Shown here one piece after another: positions 15,404 through 24,681 of a stretch of DNA of 58,002 bases. Origin of the DNA: Nitrospirales bacterium. Lineage in GTDB: Bacteria; Nitrospirota; Nitrospiria; Nitrospirales; UBA8639. The notes under the pieces are model-generated. The model was given only the letters and a program-made list of their open reading frames with translations, made no database searches and was not told the origin of the DNA. Each line of letters opens with the position of its first letter. The stretch's first letter is position 1. The translations under genes were made by a program, and so were the position numbers. The stretch covers positions 1 through 58,002 of the forward strand of contig BQIV01000032.1 of NCBI GenBank assembly GCA_021604005.1. The letters are read 5' to 3'.

Positions 15404-17431
15404 TTACGCCGTTGCACCGGCATCGGCAAGAATCACGTCGGCTGCCTTCTCGCTGATCATGTATACCGAGGTCACGATAAAAAACCCTGGGATTTTGGGA
15501 AATACGGAAGCATCAACAACTCGTAAATTTTTGGTACCATAAACCCGGAAGTTTCCATCAACGACAGCCAGAGAGTCATCTTTCGGCCCCATCTTACAGG
15601 TACACGATGCGTGATGTCCCCACGCATTGTCTTTGACGAATTGTTGGAGTTGCTCTTTCGTATCGTACGCCTCGCCCGGGACTAACTCTTGTTCAACAAC
15701 GCCATCGGCCCGTTTCATAATGCGGCGTACGGTTTGAATTCCATCGACGACAGAGTCTAAGTCTTCTTGCCATCCCGCCGTTCCTTCTTCAAAGTACCGG
15801 AAATTGATTTGCGGTGTGTCTCTGGGATCGCTGGACCGCAACGTCACCGTGCCGCCCCGGTTCTGGGTATGGGCTTTCAAAATGGCCCAGGTGAAGAAAT
15901 TTTTCCCACGCGTGACATCCTGTGAGTAACCTGGATAATAACCACGAAAATACCCCACCAGTCCAAAAATATACAGATCAGGGTCGGGACGATTGGGTTT
16001 CGATCGTTTAATGAGCGAGAGCACTGCTCCATTCGTCGTATATACGCCCTTGCCTTGGAGCCACTCGCGAAATACCGGATCGGAAGTTCCATCTGGCCCC
16101 GGTGACTCGAACGTCGCACCTTCGAGTATGGTAAAATCATTTTTCATTTCGCTCACGACGCCGACTTCATACCGGTCTTGTAAATTTTGACCCACTCCCG
16201 GTAAATCCACCTGCACGTCGATCCTGTGTTTTTCCAATTCCGCTTTGGGGCCGATACCCGACAGCATGAGCATTTGCGGCGTATTAAACGCTCCGCCGGA
16301 GAGAATGACTTCTCGACTAAATCGCACGGTCTTCCGTTCGCCGGCTTGCGGCATCGGATTCACCAGCGGGTCAGCCCGGTACAAATGTTGTCCGTCCAGG
16401 TATTCGACGGCCACGGCCTTCTTGCTTCCATCGGCATCGTCTTCGAAGATTACTCTCGTCACCAATGCGCCCGTTTTGACCGTGAGGTTATTGGAACAGG
16501 CCTCCTGCACGCGTCGTATGTATTCCCGTGTTCCGACCCGCTTACCTTCGTTAACGGACAGTGGGGTAAAGATGAGCCCTTCCGGGCTGATTCCCTTTTC
16601 CCGCCAACGCCAGTCGTTAGGGTCTAAATGTCCTTTTAATTTCAGCTTCACTCGGCTGATGAATCCATCAACCTTAAAAATCGACTCGCGAAGTGTCGCC
16701 TTAATCAATTTTTTGAGAGGAGTATCCCCAACAACCAATTTCGGGTTCGCAATCGTCGTCGTCAACCACCCGCTGAACCCATGACGGGTCGGGTTCCCGC
16801 CCGTCAGACCGGGAGCCTTCACATACTGACACCGTTCAAGCCGTTCGAAGTATTGACGCATATTGTCATCCGACCAAGAGACATCGCCCGTAAGCTGCGC
16901 CAGCTCATCCCAATCCCGTTTATGCGGATAGACCGTAATCATGGCATGATGCGCCGTACATCCTCCAAGCGCACCCGCACGCGGATACAGCACGCCATCT
17001 TGTTCTTTGACGTATTTGTCATCACGAACTTGCTTGCCCTCAGACTCATAATGCCGCACGAAAAAATTCCAAGATTGCGAGGGCTCTTCCGACGCCTTGG
17101 CATGAAATGCAGGCACTTGATAGTTGAATGGTTCCTCGTCCCCTCCCGCTTCAAGCAACAACACACGATGGCCAGCCTTGGCCAGATTAGCCGCCAATGG
17201 TCCTCCACCAGCCCCGGACCCCACTACCACATACTCATAGGATTCAGCATCCGCTTCGGCCGTAGCACAGGTGATGGCAGGCAGCGAATCAGTGCCCCCC
17301 TTCTTAAACAGCGATGCGCAGCCGCTCAGCAACGCAGTCAATCCCGCAACAGATGAGGCAGCGATTCGAGAGAACCGACGGCGGGTGACTTCCGGCGCGG
17401 GTGTATTGGGTTTTTGTAATGGTTCACTCAT
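15404..17431 (-). CDS. GMC-family FAD oxidoreductase with Tat-type lipoprotein signal
   Basis: 675 aa. The N-terminus has TRRRFSRIAASSVAGLTALLSGC: a twin-arginine motif (residues 16-21) and a lipobox Cys38, so the folded flavoprotein should be exported and anchored. VVVGSGAGGGPLAANLAKAG with Glu94 is the FAD-binding fold; GGAFNTPQMLMLSGIG is the second GMC signature; WGHHASCTCKMG near the C-terminus carries the catalytic His pair. Relatives oxidise alcohols, sterols or sugars (choline dehydrogenase and cholesterol oxidase types), and exported ones often pass electrons to a cytochrome c. The neighbouring gene encodes a di-haem cytochrome, a plausible acceptor. The substrate cannot be told from sequence. 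The gap to the cytochrome gene (118 bp) holds a dispersed repeat. Confidence 0.85.
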   Translation of the reverse strand: MSEPLQKPNTPAPEVTRRRFSRIAASSVAGLTALLSGCASLFKKGGTDSLPAITCATAEADAESYEYVVVGSGAGGGPLAANLAKAGHRVLLLEAGGDEEPFNYQVPAFHAKASEEPSQSWNFFVRHYESEGKQVRDDKYVKEQDGVLYPRAGALGGCTAHHAMITVYPHKRDWDELAQLTGDVSWSDDNMRQYFERLERCQYVKAPGLTGGNPTRHGFSGWLTTTIANPKLVVGDTPLKKLIKATLRESIFKVDGFISRVKLKLKGHLDPNDWRWREKGISPEGLIFTPLSVNEGKRVGTREYIRRVQEACSNNLTVKTGALVTRVIFEDDADGSKKAVAVEYLDGQHLYRADPLVNPMPQAGERKTVRFSREVILSGGAFNTPQMLMLSGIGPKAELEKHRIDVQVDLPGVGQNLQDRYEVGVVSEMKNDFTILEGATFESPGPDGTSDPVFREWLQGKGVYTTNGAVLSLIKRSKPNRPDPDLYIFGLVGYFRGYYPGYSQDVTRGKNFFTWAILKAHTQNRGGTVTLRSSDPRDTPQINFRYFEEGTAGWQEDLDSVVDGIQTVRRIMKRADGVVEQELVPGEAYDTKEQLQQFVKDNAWGHHASCTCKMGPKDDSLAVVDGNFRVYGTKNLRVVDASVFPKIPGFFIVTSVYMISEKAADVILADAGATA

Positions 17432-17467
17432 ATTCGTTGCTCGTATCTCGTGAAACGTATTTCGTGG
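17432..17467 (+). repeat. Dispersed cgtatctcgt-type repeat (copy b)
   Basis: ATTCGTTGCTCGTATCTCGT followed by GAAACGTATTTCGTGG, immediately outside the start of the GMC gene, in the gap to the cytochrome gene. Same modules as at 1507, 24645, 34348 and 37611. Confidence 0.55.
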
Positions 17468-17549
17468 ATCATTTTTCTTCTACCGTCTTATTTCTCACGA
17501 TTTTGGTCATTGTCCATCGTACTATGCCTTCCGTATTTCCCATCTTCCA

Positions 17550-19835
17550 TTACAATGTTTTGAGAAATTCAATGAGCGCCCGTTTGTCGCTGTCACCAAG
17601 TTGGCTTCCATACTCATGACCGCGATCGACCACAAAATCGGTACATTTATTCACCTTAAGCAGATCAGGCACCAATTCTTTCAACAAGGCCGTACTCTGT
17701 GTCTCATTCAGGTTTTCCGTTTTGATGCGTTTGAGCCCAGCCTTTACTTTGAGTAGAACTTTGACGAGACGGGCAAGGCGAACGGGATCTTTAAAGGAGA
17801 GTTCGTTGTTCAGATTGGCCAATAAGTTAATTGGGGTTCCCTTGGGAATCGGCCCAATGCGTAATTCCTTCTCCCCTTTTTTCAGGAGCTTAGCCTTGAG
17901 AACGCCTGGAAGATATTCTTGATTGATCTTTAAGTAACTGACTTTAGTGGTTTTATAAATTGGCGGGCACCAGGGAAGGCCCCATGTTTCTTGGCAGCGC
18001 GTCTCGACACGCTTTTCCGGCCAGAGCAACTTTTCTACACCGTCTTGAAACGCGTCCATACGTCCCGCAACCGATGGATCATTCGTAAACTTTCCAAGCG
18101 CATTGTTATGGAAATACGGCGCCGTACTCCACATACTGACGAGTGAAGGCGAACGATAGTACCCCCGGCCTCCTCCCGGCATTTCGTAGGTCGACGGCTC
18201 ACCGGTCAAGGGGTGGTGTACTTTAATCGGACGCACAGCAGGAAGTGTCTTATACGTTTCCGATGTAAAATTATCCCAAATATGTCCTCTCAGCCCATTC
18301 GTCGCCAACGCTGCACAGGCATTCGTCTTGAGGTCGGCAACCGAATAGCGGTGTTCATTTGATAAATAATTATCGTCGAGAAAGTCCGGCTGCATGATCA
18401 TCTCCCGCATCTGTTTCTTGAAGTCTTCCGATTCCACCCATTTGTTATAGAAGGAATCAAATTTTGTGACAGTATCATGCGGTTCGGGCTGTTTACTGGA
18501 ATGACAGCCTGCACAATTATCTGCAAACACTACTTTTCCTCGATTGAGTACCGACTCATCATTTGTTACATAGGCTTGACCACCAGGGGCATCTTGTAAA
18601 TGATGCCCCCCTGCCGCCTTCAGGAAAAATTTAGCCAAGTTTTCAACACGCTGTTCCGTGGCTTGCCAGTAGACAGAATTGTCTTTTGCCGAGGCGATAT
18701 CCATGGGAAACTGTTTTTTACCGCCAACGAGGGGTTTGAAATGCTGGAGCCATTCTTCATGATATTCACCGATGTTAATATACACACGGCTGAGCGCCCC
18801 AAGTATTCCAACCGAGTCGGCGCCATCTTTGAGAATATGGGGGACCACCATGCGAGGTTGCGTGCCCGGCACAGCGAGCGCGCCTCCGGAAATGTCTTCT
18901 TCCTCTCCTGTTTTCAATCGGGCGCCAACCTCGTAAATCGCATTCATCGTTCGCGGGTTATTGATATTGTCGGTCGCGATGATCGAGGTATCCAAAGCCC
19001 CAGGAGGTGAACTGTTGAATAACTGCCATACAAAGTTTTCTTCATCCGGATGGGCGATAAAGATCCTGCCGATCCAGAAATATTGCGCGCCGACGTTTGT
19101 GGAAAGATTTTTCCACTCAGGGTTTTCAGGATCAGCCGGCGGATGAAGCGGATGGGGACCGACATGACAAAAGGCACACGACATGCCCACACGATAGGGA
19201 CGTTCTAATTCTTTGTCCAAGTAGTAGTCAGGATCCGTGTAAAAGCGTTCGGCATCCCAATAGGCCACAGCATCCTGATCATACTCAGGACTGGATTCAT
19301 CGAACTTGGGATTGAGGAACAGACGTAACCCCACGATTCCTGAAGATTTTCCGTACACCACCGGATCGATGCCTTCCGGCTCCGGCTCTATTCGCTCGTC
19401 AAGATATAAGCCATATTTTGGATCAGGGCCCGTAGCCTTTTTAAATCCAGGCTCATTCATCAGCCCTAAATAATCAAAACGATTATCCCGGCTGTAATAA
19501 TATGTTTTTCCGTTTTTATCAGGCTTGGGATACGAAGACAGCGTTTTCAGAAAGTCCAGCGTGCCAAAACTATTCTTCGCCATGTAGTCCCAAAAGGCCT
19601 GATTGCCGCCTGTCCACAGCATCCACGTGTTTCGGCCCTTGACCTCATCTGGCGTCAGCGCAATCCCGCCATCCATATCACGAAATACATCCACGGCAGT
19701 TTCCGGAAAATCGGCCGCCGTCTTACCCTGACGTTTCGCCTCATCTTGTGCGGCAGTTCGAAACAGACTGCACCCCGACACGAATAACAGAGAAGGAACA
19801 AGACAGGACACCATGAATACTGTGAACTTTTTCAT
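17550..19835 (-). CDS. Large di-haem cytochrome c lipoprotein (RoxA-like / cytochrome c peroxidase superfamily)
   Basis: 761 aa from the ATG at 19835, chosen for AAGGAGG 10 bases ahead; the frame opens upstream at 19880. A lipoprotein signal ends at FVSGC (Cys22). Two haem-c motifs are present, CAFCH (220-224) and CAGCH (441-445), about 220 residues apart. Total length and haem spacing resemble RoxA/RoxB-type rubber oxygenases and related di-haem proteins more than the 350-aa cytochrome c peroxidases. RNTWMLWTGGNQAFWD, GLRLFLNPKF and RPYRVGMSC are conserved-looking blocks. Periplasmic, membrane-anchored. It may be an oxygenase or an electron carrier for the downstream GMC enzyme. Array C and a -24/-12 promoter precede it. 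Confidence 0.7.
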   Translation of the reverse strand: MKKFTVFMVSCLVPSLLFVSGCSLFRTAAQDEAKRQGKTAADFPETAVDVFRDMDGGIALTPDEVKGRNTWMLWTGGNQAFWDYMAKNSFGTLDFLKTLSSYPKPDKNGKTYYYSRDNRFDYLGLMNEPGFKKATGPDPKYGLYLDERIEPEPEGIDPVVYGKSSGIVGLRLFLNPKFDESSPEYDQDAVAYWDAERFYTDPDYYLDKELERPYRVGMSCAFCHVGPHPLHPPADPENPEWKNLSTNVGAQYFWIGRIFIAHPDEENFVWQLFNSSPPGALDTSIIATDNINNPRTMNAIYEVGARLKTGEEEDISGGALAVPGTQPRMVVPHILKDGADSVGILGALSRVYINIGEYHEEWLQHFKPLVGGKKQFPMDIASAKDNSVYWQATEQRVENLAKFFLKAAGGHHLQDAPGGQAYVTNDESVLNRGKVVFADNCAGCHSSKQPEPHDTVTKFDSFYNKWVESEDFKKQMREMIMQPDFLDDNYLSNEHRYSVADLKTNACAALATNGLRGHIWDNFTSETYKTLPAVRPIKVHHPLTGEPSTYEMPGGGRGYYRSPSLVSMWSTAPYFHNNALGKFTNDPSVAGRMDAFQDGVEKLLWPEKRVETRCQETWGLPWCPPIYKTTKVSYLKINQEYLPGVLKAKLLKKGEKELRIGPIPKGTPINLLANLNNELSFKDPVRLARLVKVLLKVKAGLKRIKTENLNETQSTALLKELVPDLLKVNKCTDFVVDRGHEYGSQLGDSDKRALIEFLKTL

Positions 19836-19972
19836 ATCGACCATGCCTCCTTGCAAGCTTCCATTGAACAGATACATCACGATGAACGTCTATCATTCGT
19901 TTTTCGTATGCTCAAGAAACAAAGCGTCATTGGGATCATTCTCGGAATTGTCATAAAATTGTTCCAGAAATT

Positions 19973-19988
19973 TGCAGATTACATGCCA
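19973..19988 (-). promoter_or_regulatory. Putative sigma54 promoter of the cytochrome operon
   Basis: On the minus strand TGGCATGTAATCTGCA has GG and GC 12 bp apart and differs from TGGCACG-N4-TTGCW mainly at one base in each half. It lies 138 bp before the cytochrome ATG and 179 bp downstream of array C. The rest of 19836-20244 shows no gene. Confidence 0.6.
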
Positions 19989-20166
19989 TCAATACACGTA
20001 TGGCGGCGTTCAATAACTCACCCAATTTACTTCGTAAAAATTATGGAATGTATTGCACATTGCGTTCAGTATTCGTGCATGCACGTATACTCGAATGCAT
20101 ACCATGGTAGGTGTTTATTAGTAATTTGTCCAGAGGAAAAGACCGCAGCATTTCAGAGTCCACACT

Positions 20167-20204
20167 GTATTAAAATAGATACACCATTGTATCCTTCCGG
20201 ATAA
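20167..20204 (-). promoter_or_regulatory. Phased GTATC/GATAC half-site array C
   Basis: Pentamers at 20167 (GTATT), 20178 (GATAC), 20189 (GTATC) and 20200 (GATAA), spacers 6-6-6, steps 11-11-11. It has the same alternating order as arrays A and B, with one extra base in the centre. It is placed upstream of the di-haem cytochrome operon on the minus strand. Confidence 0.65.
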
Positions 20205-20244
20205 CAATATTGCCGACTCCACAGGTATGAATAAATTTATTCAC

Positions 20245-21453
20245 TTACGTGAGCCGGCGCAACTCTTCTAAGGTATCTGGAATGTGAAATGTAATCTCTC
20301 CATTAAATTCCCGATGAATCAGGCTTTGAAAAAAGACATGGCTGATGTTTTCATGAAGATGTTGAGAGGAATCAACACGGTCCACCACATTCCACAAGCG
20401 GCTCCATATGGACGGAAAGGTCGTGACCAACCACTTTGTCAGATAGAGAAAACGAACCGGCTTGATCCCAATCCTTTCACACCCCGCACGTCCCATGAGT
20501 TCTTCCATGTAGATCCGCGGGAGAATTTGTATGCCAAGCCGTCGTAACGGGGTTTGTGGCAAGAGATCATTCAACATGCGAAGGTTGACCGTCGCTAATT
20601 CCACCCCTTCGGGATTCTGGCCAGCCTCCACATAATGCCTCCGCATATAGGACGCATAAAACTCCTGGGCTTCCGTAAGATTTTTAGGGACATACTCGCT
20701 ACTATCCGGTTGTCCTTCGGGATGAATTCCCATCATTTGAGCAACGATACGCCACAGGTAATACCAATCTTCTGCTTGCTCAGCCGATAGGCCAATACGT
20801 AATTGCTTGAGTCCCGAAATCACCAAATAGGAAAATCCCATAACCGTTCCCAATTGATCTTCAAGATTTACCGGCACCCCATAGCGAGCTTCATAGTGCG
20901 GAAGATGTTCTCGGACAATCTTGCGAACGCCCGCATGCAGTAAACGTATTTTGGGGACGGTAATGAGGGCTTTGCCCGACGGGTCAAACCCGCCGACAGC
21001 CGAGACATTGATGAGCATTTGCAACACCCCGAGTATTCGTCGATAGGGACGTTGCGAAAGGTTATTCGATAGGTTCAACACGGTGGAAAGATTGGGAGCC
21101 GCATACCCTTCAGGAAGGCTTTTCGTTAAAAGTACTAATGCACACGGAAAGGCATGCGTCATAAACACACGTTGGCCACGCTTGATTCGCTCACGATCAA
21201 TGGGATGCGCTTCAAGCAAGGGCAGGTTCATTGTCGAAGTCAGAAACGCGTGGAGCGGTTCAGGTATTTCGTTCGAAAGAACAGCCGTGTTCGTATTGAG
21301 CCGTTGAAACAGATCGCTGAAATCTTCTTTCCTCAACACGTCGTGAAGTTGAGTTAAGCATCGATCGGCTGCAGCATCTCCCTGAAGTCGTATACTGTCT
21401 AAAAAAAGATCATTCGACCACTTGCTTCCACCGCTGTCGTCATTGATAGCCAT
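20245..21453 (-). CDS. MpaB/Lcp-type (DUF2236) oxygenase-like protein
   Basis: About 402 aa from the ATG at 21453 (MAINDD); earlier starts reach 21516. The core RPYRRILGVLQMLINVSAVG, then KIRLLHAGVRK (His173) and YGVPVNLEDQLGTVMGFSYL, follows the DUF2236 family, which includes latex-clearing protein Lcp, a haem-b polyisoprene dioxygenase, and MpaB prenyl-chain oxygenases. The His in the LHAxVR motif is the family's haem ligand position. No signal peptide is visible, unlike secreted Lcp, so it may work in the cytoplasm or at the membrane. It is followed by the cytochrome-GMC-catalase set on the same strand, separated by array C. The substrate is unknown. Confidence 0.7.
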   Translation of the reverse strand: MAINDDSGGSKWSNDLFLDSIRLQGDAAADRCLTQLHDVLRKEDFSDLFQRLNTNTAVLSNEIPEPLHAFLTSTMNLPLLEAHPIDRERIKRGQRVFMTHAFPCALVLLTKSLPEGYAAPNLSTVLNLSNNLSQRPYRRILGVLQMLINVSAVGGFDPSGKALITVPKIRLLHAGVRKIVREHLPHYEARYGVPVNLEDQLGTVMGFSYLVISGLKQLRIGLSAEQAEDWYYLWRIVAQMMGIHPEGQPDSSEYVPKNLTEAQEFYASYMRRHYVEAGQNPEGVELATVNLRMLNDLLPQTPLRRLGIQILPRIYMEELMGRAGCERIGIKPVRFLYLTKWLVTTFPSIWSRLWNVVDRVDSSQHLHENISHVFFQSLIHREFNGEITFHIPDTLEELRRLT

Positions 21454-21620
21454 ATCGATGATTTTCCATGATCTATCGTAAGATGCGTAGAACAGCATAC
21501 ACATATTCCACAACATGAAAAAGACGCATCACACGAAAAATTTCATGCAAGGACAATCAATGGAACATTCTGATAGTCGGTTCTGGGTGAGCAAGCAAAG
21601 AGCGGGGAGGGGCAGTATTT

Positions 21621-21678
21621 CACGCGTGTGGAAGGCGCTCTAGCGTGTGAGTAGATTATGAGAGGCGCTTCAACACAT
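21621..21678. repeat. Interleaved short repeats upstream of the DUF2236 gene
   Basis: GCGTGTG at 21624 and 21643, GGCGCT at 21634 and 21664, then CACA at 21674. TGTGGAAGGCGC against GCGCTTCAACACA forms an imperfect dyad, and CACGCGTG (21621-21628) is a perfect palindrome. It may be an operator region for the minus-strand gene ending in this gap, but it is about 170 bp away from its start. Confidence 0.3.
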
Positions 21679-21739
21679 GAGAGAACAGGCCTATGATTCG
21701 ACGATATTTATACTGCAACAAGCAAAACCATGCACCCCT

Positions 21740-22621
21740 TCATTGATGGTAATCAACAACCGCTTGAATGTACGGTGTATCTGTGTATGAGTAATCCGGA
21801 TTGATGGAATCACGGTACAATGACACACTATCTTCTTCTCGGGCAACTTCCAGAATATCGCTCATTTCGATTTGTTCCAGCAGATACACTCGTCCCTTTG
21901 GATAGTCCGGATTGTGAGGTGCCCGCGCAATCAAGTCCGAAATCGAATCAAAGGCGTCATACCATAACCCAGCCTCGGAGTAGATGGACGTCACGTCTTG
22001 CGGCTCAGCACTCCGTAATTTGCCCAACAATGTTTCAGGCGGCACTATCCGCTTGATTTCTCCACCGGCGATAAGATTTTTTGAGGGGGAATCCTGGTCG
22101 ACAACTAACTCAACAAACCATTTGTATTTTTTATCCAATTCAAGTTTGACATCGTAATCACGGAGACAGATCGAGTGAATGCCCGGGACTCCATCATCGG
22201 CTAAGGTTAATTCCAGCACCGGATTGACGAGGTCTTCATGATTGACGGTTAAGACCATTTTATAGGGAGCAGATTTGGACAAATACCAATAGAGCGACGG
22301 TTGTTCTTTGATGGTCAACCCGAGGTGGTCCGGAACCATGGCAAACAACATGGCGGCGTCCGTATCATTCCCTCGCGTTCCGCCTCCAACTCGTCCTCCT
22401 GGAGCGCCAATACCCTTTGGCGGTTTGTATACGGGCATACGGAGTGGTTTCGTCGATATCCGTACCTGCTCAGAAACGTGTGTCTTCCCCTGTCTATCTG
22501 TGACCTGTGCGGCTTCGAGTTCTCCTCGCATCTGAGCGAACACCGGGGAGGCCCATTCCTTGATCGGCAGGAGACCGATCAGGAGTCCTACGATTGTCAG
22601 GAGTAGTGCATTGGATTTCAT
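21740..22621 (-). CDS. DUF928-domain exported protein
   Basis: About 293 aa from the ATG at 22621, which has GGAGG 8 bases upstream. A signal peptide (MKSNALLLTIVGLLIGLLPI to VFAQ) is followed by a Pro/Gly-rich linker (PKGIGAPGGRVGGGTRG) and the DUF928 domain: LGLTIKEQPSLYWYLS, LTLADDGVPGIHSICL, then YKWFVELVVDQ and the closing helical part with WYDAFDSISDL. The family is of unknown function, exported, and in cyanobacteria frequently sits beside CHAT, CHASE2 and filamentous-haemagglutinin genes, all of which are present here. It is divergent from the activator gene; a good -24/-12 site lies in between. Confidence 0.8.
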   Translation of the reverse strand: MKSNALLLTIVGLLIGLLPIKEWASPVFAQMRGELEAAQVTDRQGKTHVSEQVRISTKPLRMPVYKPPKGIGAPGGRVGGGTRGNDTDAAMLFAMVPDHLGLTIKEQPSLYWYLSKSAPYKMVLTVNHEDLVNPVLELTLADDGVPGIHSICLRDYDVKLELDKKYKWFVELVVDQDSPSKNLIAGGEIKRIVPPETLLGKLRSAEPQDVTSIYSEAGLWYDAFDSISDLIARAPHNPDYPKGRVYLLEQIEMSDILEVAREEDSVSLYRDSINPDYSYTDTPYIQAVVDYHQ

Positions 22622-22781
22622 AGTAAAGACCTCCAATATAAAAACGAAATTTCAAAAAATGGGATACTCAACAATGTTATTGTATGGAATATCCAGTCTG
22701 AACGCACTCATCAGCAAACCTTCTTCTATTCACGTAACAATAAGACTACAAAATAACTTCAAACAATAGAACTAATAAGAA

Positions 22782-22797
22782 AGCAATGTTAATGCCA
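22782..22797 (-). promoter_or_regulatory. Putative sigma54 promoter of the DUF928 gene
   Basis: The minus strand reads TGGCATTAACATTGCT, one of the closest matches to the sigma54 consensus in the window, GG and GC 12 bp apart. It lies about 160 bp before the DUF928 ATG. No clear GTATC/GATAC array was found upstream of it, and I see no gene in 22637-23107. Confidence 0.6.
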
Positions 22798-23107
22798 AGG
22801 ATTTCTCTGCAACGAGACAATCGGAACAGCTTCCCAATACCCTGATGAAGAACGGGTAATCGTGTTCATGAAAGGCTGTTGCAGGGAAAAGACAGGCTCT
22901 GCATCTGAAGACACTCTGACTTCATGGTAGACAGTCACAACAACACGTCACGCCTAACATACGGAAATAGCAGTATTTTCATAAGGTGTCACCAGGGGAG
23001 TCAGGTGTGTAAACATTGTAGACATTCTGAAATAATTCCACTATATTTTCATCAGCAACGTATTCAACGGAATGTGCCTACGTCATATTCCGTTTTCTGG
23101 ACCTTCC

Positions 23108-24634
23108 ATGACACAGGCACCACAAAGACTTGGGCCATCGATTGACCCACTCCAATCCATTCTGCCTGTCTGTCGAAAAATGAGAGCGGAGCGTAATCTC
23201 CCCGCATTGCTCCGACTCATTGCCAAAGAAGCGAAGCATCACCTGTCAGCAAATGACGCCAGCCTCCTCCTCTTCGATCAGGAACGCTGCGAACTCTGGT
23301 CGTACATCACATTGGACGGTGAAATTATCCGTTTCGATGCGCGGCTGGGGATTGCCGGAGCAGCAGCACTCACTGGAGAACTGCTGAACATTACCGATGT
23401 TCAACAAGATTCCCGGTTTTACAAAGATATTGACGCCCACTCCAAAAAACGAACGCGCAACCTCCTCGCAATACCGCTTCAAACGCACAATCATGAAGTA
23501 CTCGGGGTGTTAGAGGTGATGAACAAAAAACAGGGCACCTTCACGCAGCAGGATGAAGTGCTTGGACGCGCGCTCGCGGAACAAGCGGCACTGAGCATTG
23601 AATCAACGCAAACGGTCCAAGAACTCACACAACAACAACAGCAACTCATCACGGAAAACGCACAACTTCGAAAAGAAATTGAAGGACGCTTTGCCACGCA
23701 ACACTTCATCGGCGTCAGTCCCCATATGCAGGGCATCGTCCGGCTCATTGATCAAATCCGAGATAGTTCGGTTGATGTGCTCATCACGGGAGAAAGCGGG
23801 ACAGGAAAAGAGCTGGTCGCCAAAGCTATTCACTACAATAGCCTACGCGCCCACAAGCCGTTCATTGCCTTAAATTGTGCCGCCATTCCGGAACACCTCG
23901 TGGAAAGCGAACTCCTGGGCATCCAACGAGGCGTGGCTACGGGAGTAGAATCGCGGATTGGGAAATTTGAACAGGCCAATGGCGGGACGCTCTTTCTTGA
24001 TGAAATTGGCGATCTTGGCATCAACGCCCAAGCTAAAATTTTACGGGTACTGCAAGAACGCAGCTATCAGCCGGTCGGAGGACGAACCACTCGTACACTT
24101 GATGTCAGGATACTGGCCGCGACCAATAAAAAACTTGATGAACTCATCGCGCAGAGCCTCTTTCGAGAGGATCTCTATTATCGTTTAAAAGTTATCCACA
24201 TCCCGACCCCCCCGCTTCGGGAGGTTCCGGAAGATATACCACTGCTTGCCGCACATTTCTTAACGCAACAATCACGTCAGGCGAAGAAAGAGGAGAAACA
24301 TCTAAGCCCCGACGCCCAACGTGCATTGCAAGCGTATCATTGGCCTGGAAATATTCGAGAACTTGAAAATGAAATGAAACGCATTGTGGCGACCGTGAGA
24401 CGCGTGGAGATTTTGGAACACGACCTGGATGTACTTATTCGCAACCAGAAAAAGCCTATGCTCAATACAGCGACACAGAGATCTCGCACGCTTCCCGAGG
24501 CCGTTGCCCAATTAGAAGAACAGATGATACGAGAAGCCTTACTCTCCTGCCGATCCAATCAGGTGCAGACTGCGAAAATGCTTGGCCTGAGCCGCCAGGG
24601 TCTCATCAAAAAAATGAATCGATTGGGGATCTAG
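23108..24634 (+). CDS. GAF-AAA+-Fis transcriptional activator of the sigma54 type, with GVATGV in place of GAFTGA
   Basis: 508 aa from the ATG at 23108 (the frame opens at 23072). A GAF sensor domain covers residues 25-165, then a Gln-rich coiled coil (170-192), an AAA+ domain with Walker A GESGTGKE (228-235), Walker [12 protein letters not shown] (292-302) and the arginine-finger region FREDLYYRL, and finally a Fis-type helix-turn-helix ([20 protein letters not shown]). Enhancer-binding proteins use loop GAFTGA to touch sigma54; here it is GVATGV (275-280), while everything else is intact. GAF domains bind small ligands, so the signal may be a metabolite. The gene is divergent from DUF928 and is the best candidate for the factor reading the GTATC/GATAC arrays. 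Confidence 0.85.
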   Translation: MTQAPQRLGPSIDPLQSILPVCRKMRAERNLPALLRLIAKEAKHHLSANDASLLLFDQERCELWSYITLDGEIIRFDARLGIAGAAALTGELLNITDVQQDSRFYKDIDAHSKKRTRNLLAIPLQTHNHEVLGVLEVMNKKQGTFTQQDEVLGRALAEQAALSIESTQTVQELTQQQQQLITENAQLRKEIEGRFATQHFIGVSPHMQGIVRLIDQIRDSSVDVLITGESGTGKELVAKAIHYNSLRAHKPFIALNCAAIPEHLVESELLGIQRGVATGVESRIGKFEQANGGTLFLDEIGDLGINAQAKILRVLQERSYQPVGGRTTRTLDVRILAATNKKLDELIAQSLFREDLYYRLKVIHIPTPPLREVPEDIPLLAAHFLTQQSRQAKKEEKHLSPDAQRALQAYHWPGNIRELENEMKRIVATVRRVEILEHDLDVLIRNQKKPMLNTATQRSRTLPEAVAQLEEQMIREALLSCRSNQVQTAKMLGLSRQGLIKKMNRLGI

Positions 24635-24644
24635 AAGAAGAAAT

Positions 24645-24662
24645 CGTATCTCGTCGCTCGTT
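24645..24662 (+). repeat. Dispersed cgtatctcgt-type repeat (copy c)
   Basis: CGTATCTCGTCGCTCGTT directly after the activator stop, between convergent genes. Same family as at 1507 and 17432. Confidence 0.5.
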
Positions 24663-24681
24663 TCTTCAACAAGCGACTGTA

